A stretch of DNA of 64,000 bases, taken from assembly GCA_022785125.1 (NCBI GenBank), contig JALFRA010000021.1:62001-126000 (forward strand), read 5' to 3'. This DNA comes from Clostridiales bacterium (lineage in GTDB: Bacteria > Bacillota > Clostridia > Oscillospirales > Oscillospiraceae). This document shows positions 40,713 through 48,841 of this stretch, in pieces. The notes under the pieces were generated by a model. That model was not told the origin of the DNA. It ran no database searches and saw nothing but the letters and a program-made list of their open reading frames with translations. Both the position numbers and the translations under genes were made by a program. Each line of letters begins with the position of its first letter. The stretch's first letter is position 1.

Positions 40713-41777
40713 ATGAAAACCCTCACCGTCGCCCTGCCGGGGCGGGAATATGATATCCTGATCCAGCGGGGCCTGCTGGACCAGGCGGGAGCATACTGCC
40801 GGAAGGTCCTGCCCCGGGCGGGCAGGCTCTTTGTGGTCACCGACTCCAACGTGGCTCCTCTCTATGGGGCCCGGCTGAAGGCCAGTCTCACCGCCGCCGG
40901 GTTTTCCGTGGCAGTCCATGTCGTGCCCGCCGGAGAGGCCTCCAAGTGTGCCGGTCAGCTGGCCGGGCTGTGGGAGGCCATGATGGCCACCGGACTCACC
41001 CGCACCGATGCCGTCATCGCTCTGGGCGGCGGCGTGGTGGGGGACCTGGCGGGCTTTGCCGCCGCCACCATCCTGCGGGGGGTGGACTTTGTCCAGATCC
41101 CCACCACCCTCCTTTCCCAGGTGGACTCCTCTGTGGGAGGCAAGGTGGCCATCGACCTCCAGGCGGGGAAGAATCTGGCCGGGGCCTTCTGGCAGCCCAA
41201 GCTGGTGCTCATGGACCCGGATACTCTGGATACCCTGCCCGATTCCACCTTTGCCGATGGTATGGCGGAGGTGGTCAAGTACGGCTGCATTCTGGACAGT
41301 TCTTTCTTCGATTTTCTGGCCGCCCGGCCCAGCCGTAAGGAAATTGTGGCGGAAATTGAACACGTTTTGTATACCTGCTGCAATTTAAAACGAATTGTTG
41401 TGGAGGAGGACGAGCGGGACACGGGAAAACGGATGCTGCTCAACTTCGGCCACACCCTGGGTCACGCCTATGAGAAGGCGGGCCACTATGAGAAGTGGAC
41501 CCACGGCCAGGCGGTGGCTGCCGGTATGGTGAAGGCTGCCAAACTGGGGGAAGCCCTGGGCATCACCCCGGCGGGAACGGCGGATCGCATTGCCGCCCTT
41601 CTTACCCCTCTGGGCCTGCCGGTGGAGATCTCTTGTACGGCGGAGGAGTATGCCGCCGCCATCGGTCTGGACAAGAAGGGGGCGGGAGATGACATCAGCG
41701 TGATCCTGCTGGAACAGATGGGCCATGCCATCCCCCACAAAATGCCCAAAGCCGCACTTCTGGAGGAACTGAAATGA
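40713..41777 (+). CDS. aroB: 3-dehydroquinate synthase
   Basis: 354 residues. NAD-binding GGGVVGDLAGFAAA and PTTLLSQVDSSVGGKVAID are the family hallmarks, and zinc-site residues lie in FGHTLGHAYE and HGQAVAAGM. It converts DAHP to 3-dehydroquinate, step two. GAGAAGGAGTG sets the start; an in-frame extension upstream runs through the repeat and is unlikely. The stop overlaps aroA by four bases. Confidence 0.96.
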   Translation: MKTLTVALPGREYDILIQRGLLDQAGAYCRKVLPRAGRLFVVTDSNVAPLYGARLKASLTAAGFSVAVHVVPAGEASKCAGQLAGLWEAMMATGLTRTDAVIALGGGVVGDLAGFAAATILRGVDFVQIPTTLLSQVDSSVGGKVAIDLQAGKNLAGAFWQPKLVLMDPDTLDTLPDSTFADGMAEVVKYGCILDSSFFDFLAARPSRKEIVAEIEHVLYTCCNLKRIVVEEDERDTGKRMLLNFGHTLGHAYEKAGHYEKWTHGQAVAAGMVKAAKLGEALGITPAGTADRIAALLTPLGLPVEISCTAEEYAAAIGLDKKGAGDDISVILLEQMGHAIPHKMPKAALLEELK

Positions 41778-43000
41778 ATGTGACCATTACGCCCACCCCG
41801 CTGGCGGGAGCGGTGACCCCGCCTCCCTCCAAGAGCCAGGCCCACCGGCTCATCATCGCCGCCGCCCTGTCCGACGGCTTCTGCAAGCTGTCCAACGTGG
41901 ATCTGTCGGAGGATATCCAGGCCACCCTGCGGTGTATGCGAACCCTGGACGCCGACGCCTCCGCCGACGGCACCATCATCCGGGGGGCCGATCTGGTGGA
42001 CGGCCACGAGGAGCCCGCCCCCGAGGTGATGGACTGCGGGGAGAGCGGCTCCACCCTCCGCTTTCTCATTCCGGTGGCTCTGGCCCTCAAGGGGGGCGGC
42101 AAGTTCACCGGCCACGGGCGGCTGATGGAGCGGCCCCAGGAGCCCTACTTCGCCATCTTTCGGGAGAAGGGCATCTTCTACGAACAGAAGGACGGGGTGC
42201 TGACGGTGCGGGGCAAGCTGCCCCCCGGTATTTACACCCTGCCGGGCAACGTGTCCTCCCAGTTCATCACCGGCCTGCTGTACGCCCTGCCTCTGCTGAA
42301 GGGGGACAGCGAGATCAGGCTCATCACCGATCTGGAGAGCCGGGGCTATGTGGATATGACTCTGGATGCTCTGGAGCAGTTTGGGGTAAAGGCGGAGTAC
42401 GACGGAACCCGCACCTTCCATGTGCCGGGGAACCAGTATTACCAGCACCGGGATCTGGCCATTGAGGCCGACTGGTCCAACGCCGCTTTCTGGTACGGAG
42501 CGGTGAGCCTGGGGTGCCAGGTGGACATCCAGGGGCTCAATGCCTATTCTGTACAGGGTGATATGCGTATCGTGCCCTATTTTACGAAGCTGCAGGGGGA
42601 GGGGCCGGTAGACCTGGACGTGAGCCAGTGCCCCGATTTGGTGCCCCCTCTGGCCGCTATGGCCGCCCTGCGGGCTGGGCAGACTACCCGCATCGTCAAT
42701 GCCGGGCGGCTGCGGATCAAGGAGAGCGACCGGCTGGCCACGGTGACCGAGGTGCTCAACGACCTGGGGGCCCAGGTGGAGGAATATGAGGACCATCTGG
42801 TGATCTGTGGGAAGGAGAAGCTGGCGGGGGGCGTTACCGTCTCCGGCCACAACGATCACCGCATCGCCATGATGGCGGCCATCGCCGCCATCCGGTGCGA
42901 GAAACCGGTGACCATCACCGGAGCGGAGTGCGTCAAAAAGTCCTATCCCCGGTTCTGGGAGGACTATGAGGCCCTGGGCGGGCGGCTCAGCTGGGCGTAG
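41774..43000 (+). CDS. aroA: 3-phosphoshikimate 1-carboxyvinyltransferase (EPSP synthase)
   Basis: 408 residues, slightly short but complete. Substrate motifs are PPSKSQAHR (about 17-25), DCGESGSTLRFL (PEP site) and RIKESDRLATVTEVL. It transfers enolpyruvate to shikimate-3-phosphate. The sequence around the PEP loop, GESGSTLRF, resembles class II-like enzymes. It is translationally coupled to aroB by ATGA. The stop codon lies inside the REP-like palindrome. Confidence 0.95.
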   Translation: MNVTITPTPLAGAVTPPPSKSQAHRLIIAAALSDGFCKLSNVDLSEDIQATLRCMRTLDADASADGTIIRGADLVDGHEEPAPEVMDCGESGSTLRFLIPVALALKGGGKFTGHGRLMERPQEPYFAIFREKGIFYEQKDGVLTVRGKLPPGIYTLPGNVSSQFITGLLYALPLLKGDSEIRLITDLESRGYVDMTLDALEQFGVKAEYDGTRTFHVPGNQYYQHRDLAIEADWSNAAFWYGAVSLGCQVDIQGLNAYSVQGDMRIVPYFTKLQGEGPVDLDVSQCPDLVPPLAAMAALRAGQTTRIVNAGRLRIKESDRLATVTEVLNDLGAQVEEYEDHLVICGKEKLAGGVTVSGHNDHRIAMMAAIAAIRCEKPVTITGAECVKKSYPRFWEDYEALGGRLSWA

Positions 43001-43048
43001 GGGCGGCCTTTATGGCCGCCCGCGGGCGACCGCAAGGGTCGCCCCTAC
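42997..43048. repeat. REP-like cloverleaf palindrome between aroA and aroC
   Basis: The outer stem GTAGGGGC/GCCCCTAC (42997-43004, 43041-43048) encloses two hairpins, GGCGGCC/GGCCGCC and GGGCGACC/GGGTCGCCC. A related degenerate piece lies in the aroF-aroB gap. Confidence 0.8.
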
Positions 43049-43071
43049 ATGGGGATGGAGGATAGATAAGT

Positions 43072-44115
43072 ATGCGACACATGATTTTTGGTGAATCCCA
43101 CGGCCCTGCCATCGGCGTGGTGCTGGAGGGGGTGCCCGCCGGGCTGGAGCTGGATCTGGAACAGGTACAGCGGGAGCTGGACCGGCGGAAGCCGGGCCAG
43201 GACCCCACCGCCACCGCCCGGAAGGAGAGCGACCTGGTGGAGGTGCTCTCCGGGGTGTTTGAGGGTAAGACCACCGGGGCCCCGCTGGCCATGGTGATCC
43301 ACAACTCCGACCAGCACTCCAAGGACTATGAATCCATCCGGTACACCCCCCGGCCCAGCCACGGGGATTATGCCGGGTTTATCAAGAGCAGGGGATGCCT
43401 GGACTATCGGGGCGGCGGCCACTTCTCCGGCAGGCTTACCGCCCCCCTGGTGGCCGCCGGTGCGGTAGCCAAGCAGGTGCTGGCGGGCCGGGGCGTTCAG
43501 GTAGGGGCCCATATCAGCTCCATCTACGGCATCTGCGACGCAGCCCTGGAGGACCCGGAGGACCTGAAAGCTGTGGCGGCCAAATCCTTCCCGGTGCTGG
43601 ACGACAGCAAGGGGGAGGAGATGCGCCAGGCCATTCTGGAGGCCAGGGAGGAGCAGGACAGCGTGGGAGGCGCCATCGAGTGCGCCGTCACCGGCCTGCC
43701 CGCCGGATTGGGTGCCCCCGATTTCGGCTGCAATGTGGAGGGCATCTTCTCCCAGTATCTCTTCGCCGTACCCGCGGTGAAGGGCGTAGAGTTCGGCGCC
43801 GGGGTGGCCTTCTCCCTCATGCGGGGCAGCGAGGCCAACGACCCCTTTGCCGTGGAGGATGGCAGGGTGGTCACCAAGACCAACCACGCCGGGGGAATCA
43901 ACGGCGGCATCACCAACGGAATGCCGGTGACCTTTGAGGTCACCATCCGACCCACCCCCTCCATCTCTCTGCCTCAGGAGAGTGTGGACCTGCGGACCGG
44001 TGAGGAGACGGAAATTGAGATCAAGGGCCGTCACGATCCCTGCATCGTCCCCCGGGCGGTGCCGGTGATCGAGGCGGCGGCGGCTCTGGCCGCCTGCGCT
44101 GTATTGGGCATCTAA
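43072..44115 (+). CDS. aroC: Chorismate synthase
   Basis: 347 residues. Family signatures: GESHGPAIGVVLEGVPAGLE near the start, the RPSHGDYAG and RGGGHFSGRLTAP loops that bind FMN and EPSP, and NHAGGINGGITNGMPV. It needs reduced FMN and yields chorismate. GGAGGAT precedes the ATG. The ~70 bp before it are mostly the REP-like element. Confidence 0.96.
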   Translation: MRHMIFGESHGPAIGVVLEGVPAGLELDLEQVQRELDRRKPGQDPTATARKESDLVEVLSGVFEGKTTGAPLAMVIHNSDQHSKDYESIRYTPRPSHGDYAGFIKSRGCLDYRGGGHFSGRLTAPLVAAGAVAKQVLAGRGVQVGAHISSIYGICDAALEDPEDLKAVAAKSFPVLDDSKGEEMRQAILEAREEQDSVGGAIECAVTGLPAGLGAPDFGCNVEGIFSQYLFAVPAVKGVEFGAGVAFSLMRGSEANDPFAVEDGRVVTKTNHAGGINGGITNGMPVTFEVTIRPTPSISLPQESVDLRTGEETEIEIKGRHDPCIVPRAVPVIEAAAALAACAVLGI

Positions 44116-44129
44116 AAGGAGCGATGGAT

Positions 44130-45293
44130 ATGACGGAACTGGAGCAATATCGGCAGGAGATCGACCGAATCGACGGGGAACTGGTGCGCCTGTTCCTGGA
44201 GCGGATGGCGGTCACCGGTAAGGTGGGGGAATACAAGCAGCGGGAGGGCATCCCGGTGCTGGACGCCCACCGGGAGAAGCAGGTCATTGCCGCCAAGACG
44301 GCCCTCACCGATGATCCTGCCCGCAAGGCGGACCTGGCGGCTCTCTATGAGAGCATCATGGCCATCTCCCGCCGCCAGCAGCGCCATCTGGTGAAGGAGG
44401 GGGCGGAGGACCCGGGCTACGCGGCCTACCTGGCCGACCTGGCCAGAGTGCGTCAGCCGGTGGCCCATCCCCGGGTGGCCTACCAGGGGGAGCCGGGCTG
44501 CTACAGCGAGGAGGCCACCGCAGGCTTCTTCGGCGGGGACGTGGACAGCGTGGGCAAGCCCTGGTTCAACGATGTGTTCGCCGCGCTGGAGAAGGGTGAG
44601 GCGGACTACGCCATGCTGCCGGTGGAGAACTCCTCCACCGGGTCCATCCGTCAGGTATACGATCTGATGGCCCAGTATCATTATTATATTGTGGGGGAGT
44701 GGCAGGTGCCGGTGGAGCACTGCCTGGCCGCTCTGCCTGGGGTGGAACTGTCCCAGATCACCACCGTCTACTCCCATGAGCAGGGGCTGATGCAGAGCGA
44801 ACAGTATCTGGACGCCCATCGGGACTGGAAGCGGGTGCCCACCCTGGACACCGCCGGTTCCGCCAAGCTGGTGGCGGAGAAGGGGGACCCCACCGCCGCC
44901 GCCATCTGCTCCAAGCGGGCCGCCCAGCTGTACGGTCTCAACATTTTGGCTGAGCGGGTCAACCACAACACCATGAACCACACCCGGTTCGCAGTGGTGT
45001 CCCCGGTGCCCGAGCTGCGGCAGGAGCGCAACAAGATCAGCGCCGTATTCCGCCTGCCCCACCAGAGCGGCTCCCTCCATGAGATCCTCACCATCTTCGC
45101 CGTGCAGGGGCTTAACCTGCTGAAGATCGAGTCCCGGCCCATCCCCGGACGGGGGTTTGAGTACCTCTTCTTCCTGGACTTCACCGGCGACCTCACCGCC
45201 CCCGGCATGGACGGGGTGCTCCACGAGCTGAGCCAGCTGGCCACCGAAGTGCGGATTCTGGGCAACTACAAGGCCTGGGAGGAGCAGGCATGA
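44130..45293 (+). CDS. pheA: Bifunctional chorismate mutase / prephenate dehydratase (P-protein)
   Basis: 387 residues from the second ATG: AAGGAG ends 8 bases before it but only 2 before ATG 44124. The AroQ-type chorismate mutase covers 1-90 ([20 protein letters not shown]), prephenate dehydratase about 108-285 ([31 protein letters not shown]), and an ACT domain the end ([25 protein letters not shown]) for Phe feedback. The product is phenylpyruvate. This makes Phe the direct output of the operon and supports Phe codons in the leader as a control. Confidence 0.95.
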   Translation: MTELEQYRQEIDRIDGELVRLFLERMAVTGKVGEYKQREGIPVLDAHREKQVIAAKTALTDDPARKADLAALYESIMAISRRQQRHLVKEGAEDPGYAAYLADLARVRQPVAHPRVAYQGEPGCYSEEATAGFFGGDVDSVGKPWFNDVFAALEKGEADYAMLPVENSSTGSIRQVYDLMAQYHYYIVGEWQVPVEHCLAALPGVELSQITTVYSHEQGLMQSEQYLDAHRDWKRVPTLDTAGSAKLVAEKGDPTAAAICSKRAAQLYGLNILAERVNHNTMNHTRFAVVSPVPELRQERNKISAVFRLPHQSGSLHEILTIFAVQGLNLLKIESRPIPGRGFEYLFFLDFTGDLTAPGMDGVLHELSQLATEVRILGNYKAWEEQA

Positions 45294-45784
45294 AGGACAA
45301 CGTGGTACTCATCGGCATGATGGGCTGCGGCAAGTCCACGGTGGGGAGTCTGCTGGCCGAGGCGCTGGGCTTTGTCTTCGTGGATACCGACCAATACATA
45401 GAGGCGGCCCTGGGCCGGTCCATCCCCGACGTCTTTGCCGAGGAGGGGGAGGCCTTCTTCCGGGACCGGGAGCTGGGCGCGGCGGAGGAACTGGCCCGGC
45501 GGAAGAGTCAGGTCATTGCCTGCGGCGGCGGCCTGCCCACCCGGGCGGATTCCATCGCTTCCCTGAAATACAGCGGTACCGTGATTTTTCTCCGGCGGGA
45601 CCCGGGGGAGATCTACGACAATGTGTCCATGGGCGGCCGCCCTCTGGGCCAGCAGGGGAGAGAGGCCTTTCTGGAGCGGTATGCCGGACGGGCGCCCATC
45701 TATCTGGAGTGGGCCGACCATGTGGTGGATGTACAGGCCGACCCGGCGGAGACCGTCCGGCGGATTTTGGAGGTGCTGAAATGA
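45290..45784 (+). CDS. aroK: Shikimate kinase
   Basis: 164 residues, with P-loop [19 protein letters not shown] (about 8-26), [16 protein letters not shown] and [18 protein letters not shown]. It phosphorylates shikimate at O3. Four-base overlaps with pheA upstream and aroQ downstream show coupled translation. Confidence 0.95.
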   Translation: MKDNVVLIGMMGCGKSTVGSLLAEALGFVFVDTDQYIEAALGRSIPDVFAEEGEAFFRDRELGAAEELARRKSQVIACGGGLPTRADSIASLKYSGTVIFLRRDPGEIYDNVSMGGRPLGQQGREAFLERYAGRAPIYLEWADHVVDVQADPAETVRRILEVLK

Positions 45785-46227
45785 AATTCCTCATCATCAA
45801 CGGGCCCAACCTGAACCTGCTGGGCAAGCGGGAGCCGGGCATTTATGGGGAGAATACCTATGAGAGCCTGTGCCAGCGGCTGCGCGACTTTGCCGCCGCC
45901 CACGGCTCTGAGGCCCACTGCTTCCAGTCCAACCATGAGGGGGCCATCATTGATGCCATCCACGCCGCCGACGGGGTGTATGACGCCATCGTCATGAATC
46001 CCGGGGCCTTTACCCACTACTCCTACGCCATTCTGGACGCCCTGAAGGCGGTGGATGTGCCCTGCATCGAGGTCCACATCTCCAACGTCCACCAGCGGGA
46101 GGAGTTCCGGCACAAGAGCGTCACCGCCCCCGCCTGTGTGGGTCAGATCTGCGGCCTGGGGCTGTATGGCTACGAGGCGGCAATATCCTATTTTCTGGAA
46201 AAGAGGGGCGCGGGACGCCATGGGTGA
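45781..46227 (+). CDS. aroQ: Type II 3-dehydroquinate dehydratase
   Basis: 148 residues. [18 protein letters not shown] with the active-site Arg/Tyr loop, [29 protein letters not shown] and VEVHISN-type [14 protein letters not shown] are all present. It converts dehydroquinate to dehydroshikimate. It starts inside the aroK stop (ATGA) and its own end overlaps the hydrolase start by 8 bp. Confidence 0.96.
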   Translation: MKFLIINGPNLNLLGKREPGIYGENTYESLCQRLRDFAAAHGSEAHCFQSNHEGAIIDAIHAADGVYDAIVMNPGAFTHYSYAILDALKAVDVPCIEVHISNVHQREEFRHKSVTAPACVGQICGLGLYGYEAAISYFLEKRGAGRHG

Positions 46228-47031
46228 GCGGCAGACCCGGAGCGTCTGCTCCGGCGGATGTACAGTGGTCTATGACCGCCAGGAGGGGAAGGGACCGGAA
46301 GTGGTCCTTCTCCACGGCTATGGGGTAGACCGCACCATGTGGGCGCCCCAGCTGGCCGCCCTGACGGGGCGGACGGTGCTGAATGTGGATATCAGAGGCC
46401 ACGGAGCTTCCCGGCCCTGCCCGGAGTTTTCTATTCCTCAGACTGCGGAGGACCTGCGGGCCATTCTAATACAGGAAGACTGCCGGACTCCGGTGCTGGT
46501 GGGCCTGTCCATGGGGGGCTATGTAGTCCAGGAGTATGCCTGGCGGTTTGGCGGCTGTGCCGGGTACCTGGTCGCAGGGGCCACGCCCATTCTTTTGGAC
46601 TGTTACCGCAGGTGGGAGCGGGTGGGGCTGCGGAGCTCTGCCGCCCTGCTGGCGGTCTGGCCCTGGGGGGACTCAAGTCCGCCATGGTCCGTGCCTGCGC
46701 TTGTACCCAAACGGGACGGGCGGCGGTGGAGACCATGATGAATTGCCTGGACCGGTGTGAGTTTCTTCGGGGTTGGCGGGGGGTGGCCCAGTGCCTCCAC
46801 CCGGAGCCTGGCTTCCGGTTTGACGCCCCGCTGCTGGTGTGCTGCGGGGAGCGGGACCGGACGGGCACCATTGCTCGACACATGGCTGACTGGCACACGG
46901 GGTACCCGGAGGCGGAGATATGCATCCTGCCGGGTGCGGCTCATGTGGCCAATCTGGATGCCCCCGCGGACTTTGATGCCTTGCTGACGCGCTTTCTGGA
47001 GCGCTGTACTGGAAAGGGAGGTGTGGTATGA
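46220..47031 (+). pseudogene. Alpha/beta hydrolase split by a frameshift in a G6 tract
   Basis: The first frame (46220-46738) gives the hydrolase start: VVLLHGYGVDRTMWAPQLA oxyanion region and nucleophile GLSMGG. Near 46665-46670 (TGGGGGGACTC) coding continues in another frame, giving LKSAMVRACACTQTGRAAVE, PLLVCCGERDRTG and the catalytic-His region GAAHVANLDAP, ending at 47031. One extra G in the tract would restore a single ~270-residue protein. Either an inactivating one-base deletion, a sequencing error in the homopolymer, or slippage. The resemblance is to enol-lactonase-like hydrolases; the role in the aromatic operon is unclear. Confidence 0.75.
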
Positions 47032-48419
47032 AGAACGTTCCCTTGCCCCGCATTGGGATGCGGGTCATCAAGACAGCTGTGGCGGTGATGGTGTCCTATG
47101 CGCTGTTCCTTCCCTTTGGCCTCACCTATCGGGAGGAACTGGGGGGCGTGCTGGGCCAGATGGGACCGCTGTACGCCTGTATCGCCTGCATCATCTGCAC
47201 CCAGAGCACCCTGGGCCAGACCTTCCGCCAGGGCATTTCCCGGCTCATCGGTGTCATCGTGGGCGGCGCCTTGGGTACCGCCACTCTGCTGCTGGGGCCG
47301 GCCCTGGACCATTTCTGGCTCAAGACCATCATTCTTGGCGTGGTATGTGTGGCGGGAGTGTGGCTGTGCCTGCTCATCAAGCGGCCCACCGCCTGCGGTA
47401 TGGCCTGCATTCTGCCCTGTGTCATTCTCATCACCGGTGTCACCGGTGTGACCCGGTATTACTACGCCGCCGCCCGCATGATCGAGACCATTGTGGGATT
47501 GCTGGTGGCTCTGGCCATCAACGCAGCCCTCCCCGACCACCGGCCGGAGGGTGAACGGGGAGGGATGGATATGAATGTGGAACTGAAAAACACCACCCGC
47601 AAGCTGTGCGTCATTGGGGACCCGGTGGCTCACTCCAAGTCCCCTCTGATCCAGAATACCATGCTCAAGGCCCTGGGTCTGGACTATGTGTATCTGTGTC
47701 AGCCGGTGCCCCGGGGGCAATGCAGGGAATGGCTGGAGTGTGCCAGATTTGCCGGATACGCCGGGTTCAACGCCACCATGCCCCACAAGGAGGAACTGGT
47801 GCCCCTGTTGGATGAGCTGGACGAGGATGCAAAACTCATCGGGGCGGTGAACACCGTCTGCATCCGGGAGGGTAAGACCTACGGCTACAACACCGATGGC
47901 GAGGGCTTCCTCCGGGCACTGGCCGACGAGGGGATCGACCCGGCGGGCAAGCGGGTGACGGTACTGGGAGCGGGAGGCGCCGCTAAGGCGGTATGTCTCA
48001 AGCTGGCTCAGGCCGGGGCGGAGGTCACTGTATGCAACCGTACCCTCGACAAGGCTCAGACCATCTGTGACCACGACCCGAAGCACCTCCATCCCGAGGG
48101 CTTTGGGCCGGAGGAACTTGCCCGGGCGGCGGCGGAGTGCGATCTGCTGGTGAATTGCACCTCTTTGGGGATGGCGGACACCGCCGGGCAGTTTGCCGAC
48201 TTCTCTTTCCTGGATCATCTGAAGCCCGGCGTGCCGGTGGTGGATCTGATCTACATTCCCGCTGAAACCGAACTGCTCCGCCAGGCCAAAAAGCGGGGCC
48301 ACAAGCCGATCAATGGGCTGGGCCTGCTGGTCAACCAGGCGGTGCTGGCTCTGGAGCACTTTACCCAGACGTCTATTGACGCTGCCGAGATGAAAAAGCG
48401 CATTGCCGAAGTGCTATAA
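47028..48419 (+). CDS. aroE: Fusion: aromatic-acid-exporter-like membrane domain + shikimate dehydrogenase
   Basis: 463 residues in one frame. Residues 1-172 have six or so hydrophobic spans and match the ArAE/FUSC-like small membrane proteins (MKNVPLPRIGMRVIKTAVAV, FRQGISRLIGVIVGGALGT). Residues 182-463 are a complete AroE: SKSPLIQNTM, NATMPHKEEL, NTDGEGFLRAL, GAGGAAKAVCLKLA, NGLGLLVNQA. AroE reduces dehydroshikimate with NADPH. Between them GGGGAGGG (47557-47564) precedes an in-frame ATG at 47571, so AroE may also be made alone (282 residues). Either a true membrane-tethered fusion or a lost stop codon. Confidence 0.9.
   Translation: MKNVPLPRIGMRVIKTAVAVMVSYALFLPFGLTYREELGGVLGQMGPLYACIACIICTQSTLGQTFRQGISRLIGVIVGGALGTATLLLGPALDHFWLKTIILGVVCVAGVWLCLLIKRPTACGMACILPCVILITGVTGVTRYYYAAARMIETIVGLLVALAINAALPDHRPEGERGGMDMNVELKNTTRKLCVIGDPVAHSKSPLIQNTMLKALGLDYVYLCQPVPRGQCREWLECARFAGYAGFNATMPHKEELVPLLDELDEDAKLIGAVNTVCIREGKTYGYNTDGEGFLRALADEGIDPAGKRVTVLGAGGAAKAVCLKLAQAGAEVTVCNRTLDKAQTICDHDPKHLHPEGFGPEELARAAAECDLLVNCTSLGMADTAGQFADFSFLDHLKPGVPVVDLIYIPAETELLRQAKKRGHKPINGLGLLVNQAVLALEHFTQTSIDAAEMKKRIAEVL
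47557..47573 (+). promoter_or_regulatory. Internal ribosome binding site and start for stand-alone AroE
   Basis: GGGGAGG (47557-47563) lies 7 bases before ATG 47571, in frame with the fusion, immediately ahead of the AroE domain. Confidence 0.6.
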
Positions 48420-48432
48420 GATAAAGTAGAAC

Positions 48433-48475
48433 GGAGCCCCCGACGTCCATTGGGACGTCGGGAGCTCCTCTTTTA
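48433..48475. terminator. Terminator between aroE and the XRE gene
   Basis: A 16-bp stem with one mismatch (GGAGCCCCCGACGTCC arm, loop ATTG) followed by TCTTTTATT. It closes the aromatic operon and probably the convergent XRE transcript. Confidence 0.88.
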
Positions 48476-48721
48476 TTGCTCGTCGGGACCAAAGAGCTGG
48501 GCGATGGGCACCCCCAGCACCTGGGACAGGCCGTATAGTTCGATATCGGTGACCGTGCGCTGCCGGTCCTCGATCCGGGAGACCGAACCCCGGCAGACAT
48601 AGATCGCCATGGTTTCCAGTTTGTCGGACAGGGCCTGCTGGCTCATGCCCCGCTTGATGCGCAGGGCCCGCACCTGCTCACCCACCAGATTTTTTGCGAT
48701 TCCGTCGATGATCCTGGCCAT
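48473..48721 (-). CDS. XRE family HTH regulator
   Basis: 82 residues, a lone Cro/CI-type helix-turn-helix (RALRIKRGMSQQALSDKLE ... RGSVSRIEDRQRTVTDIELYG). There is no effector domain. AGGAGG lies just upstream of the ATG. It is divergent from the GT-C gene over a 120-bp gap containing a perfect 8-3-8 palindrome, the obvious operator, so it likely represses its neighbour and perhaps itself. The long open frame upstream of its ATG is not coding. Confidence 0.85.
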   Translation of the reverse strand: MARIIDGIAKNLVGEQVRALRIKRGMSQQALSDKLETMAIYVCRGSVSRIEDRQRTVTDIELYGLSQVLGVPIAQLFGPDEQ

Positions 48722-48742
48722 TGGAACACACCTCCTTTTGTC

Positions 48743-48805
48743 TTGACATAGGACAACCACAACGTTATACTGAAAACCGTCCTGAGTTGTCCTATCATAG
48801 GACAA
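48743..48805 (+). promoter_or_regulatory. Promoter and operator of the GT-C gene / XRE regulator
   Basis: -35 TTGACA (48743-48748), 17-bp spacer, -10 TATACT (48766-48771). Operator TTGTCCTAtcaTAGGACAA (48787-48805) plus a third TAGGACAA half-site at 48749-48756 inside the spacer. Confidence 0.8.
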
Positions 48806-48841
48806 AACTAAAAAATGTAAGGTTAGGAGGGGGCAAAGGCT

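Noticed and set aside
47098-47451. Alternative-frame ORFs across the membrane half of the AroE fusion
   Set aside because: The fusion frame gives coherent transmembrane spans; the others are Ala/Pro/Trp-rich shadows.
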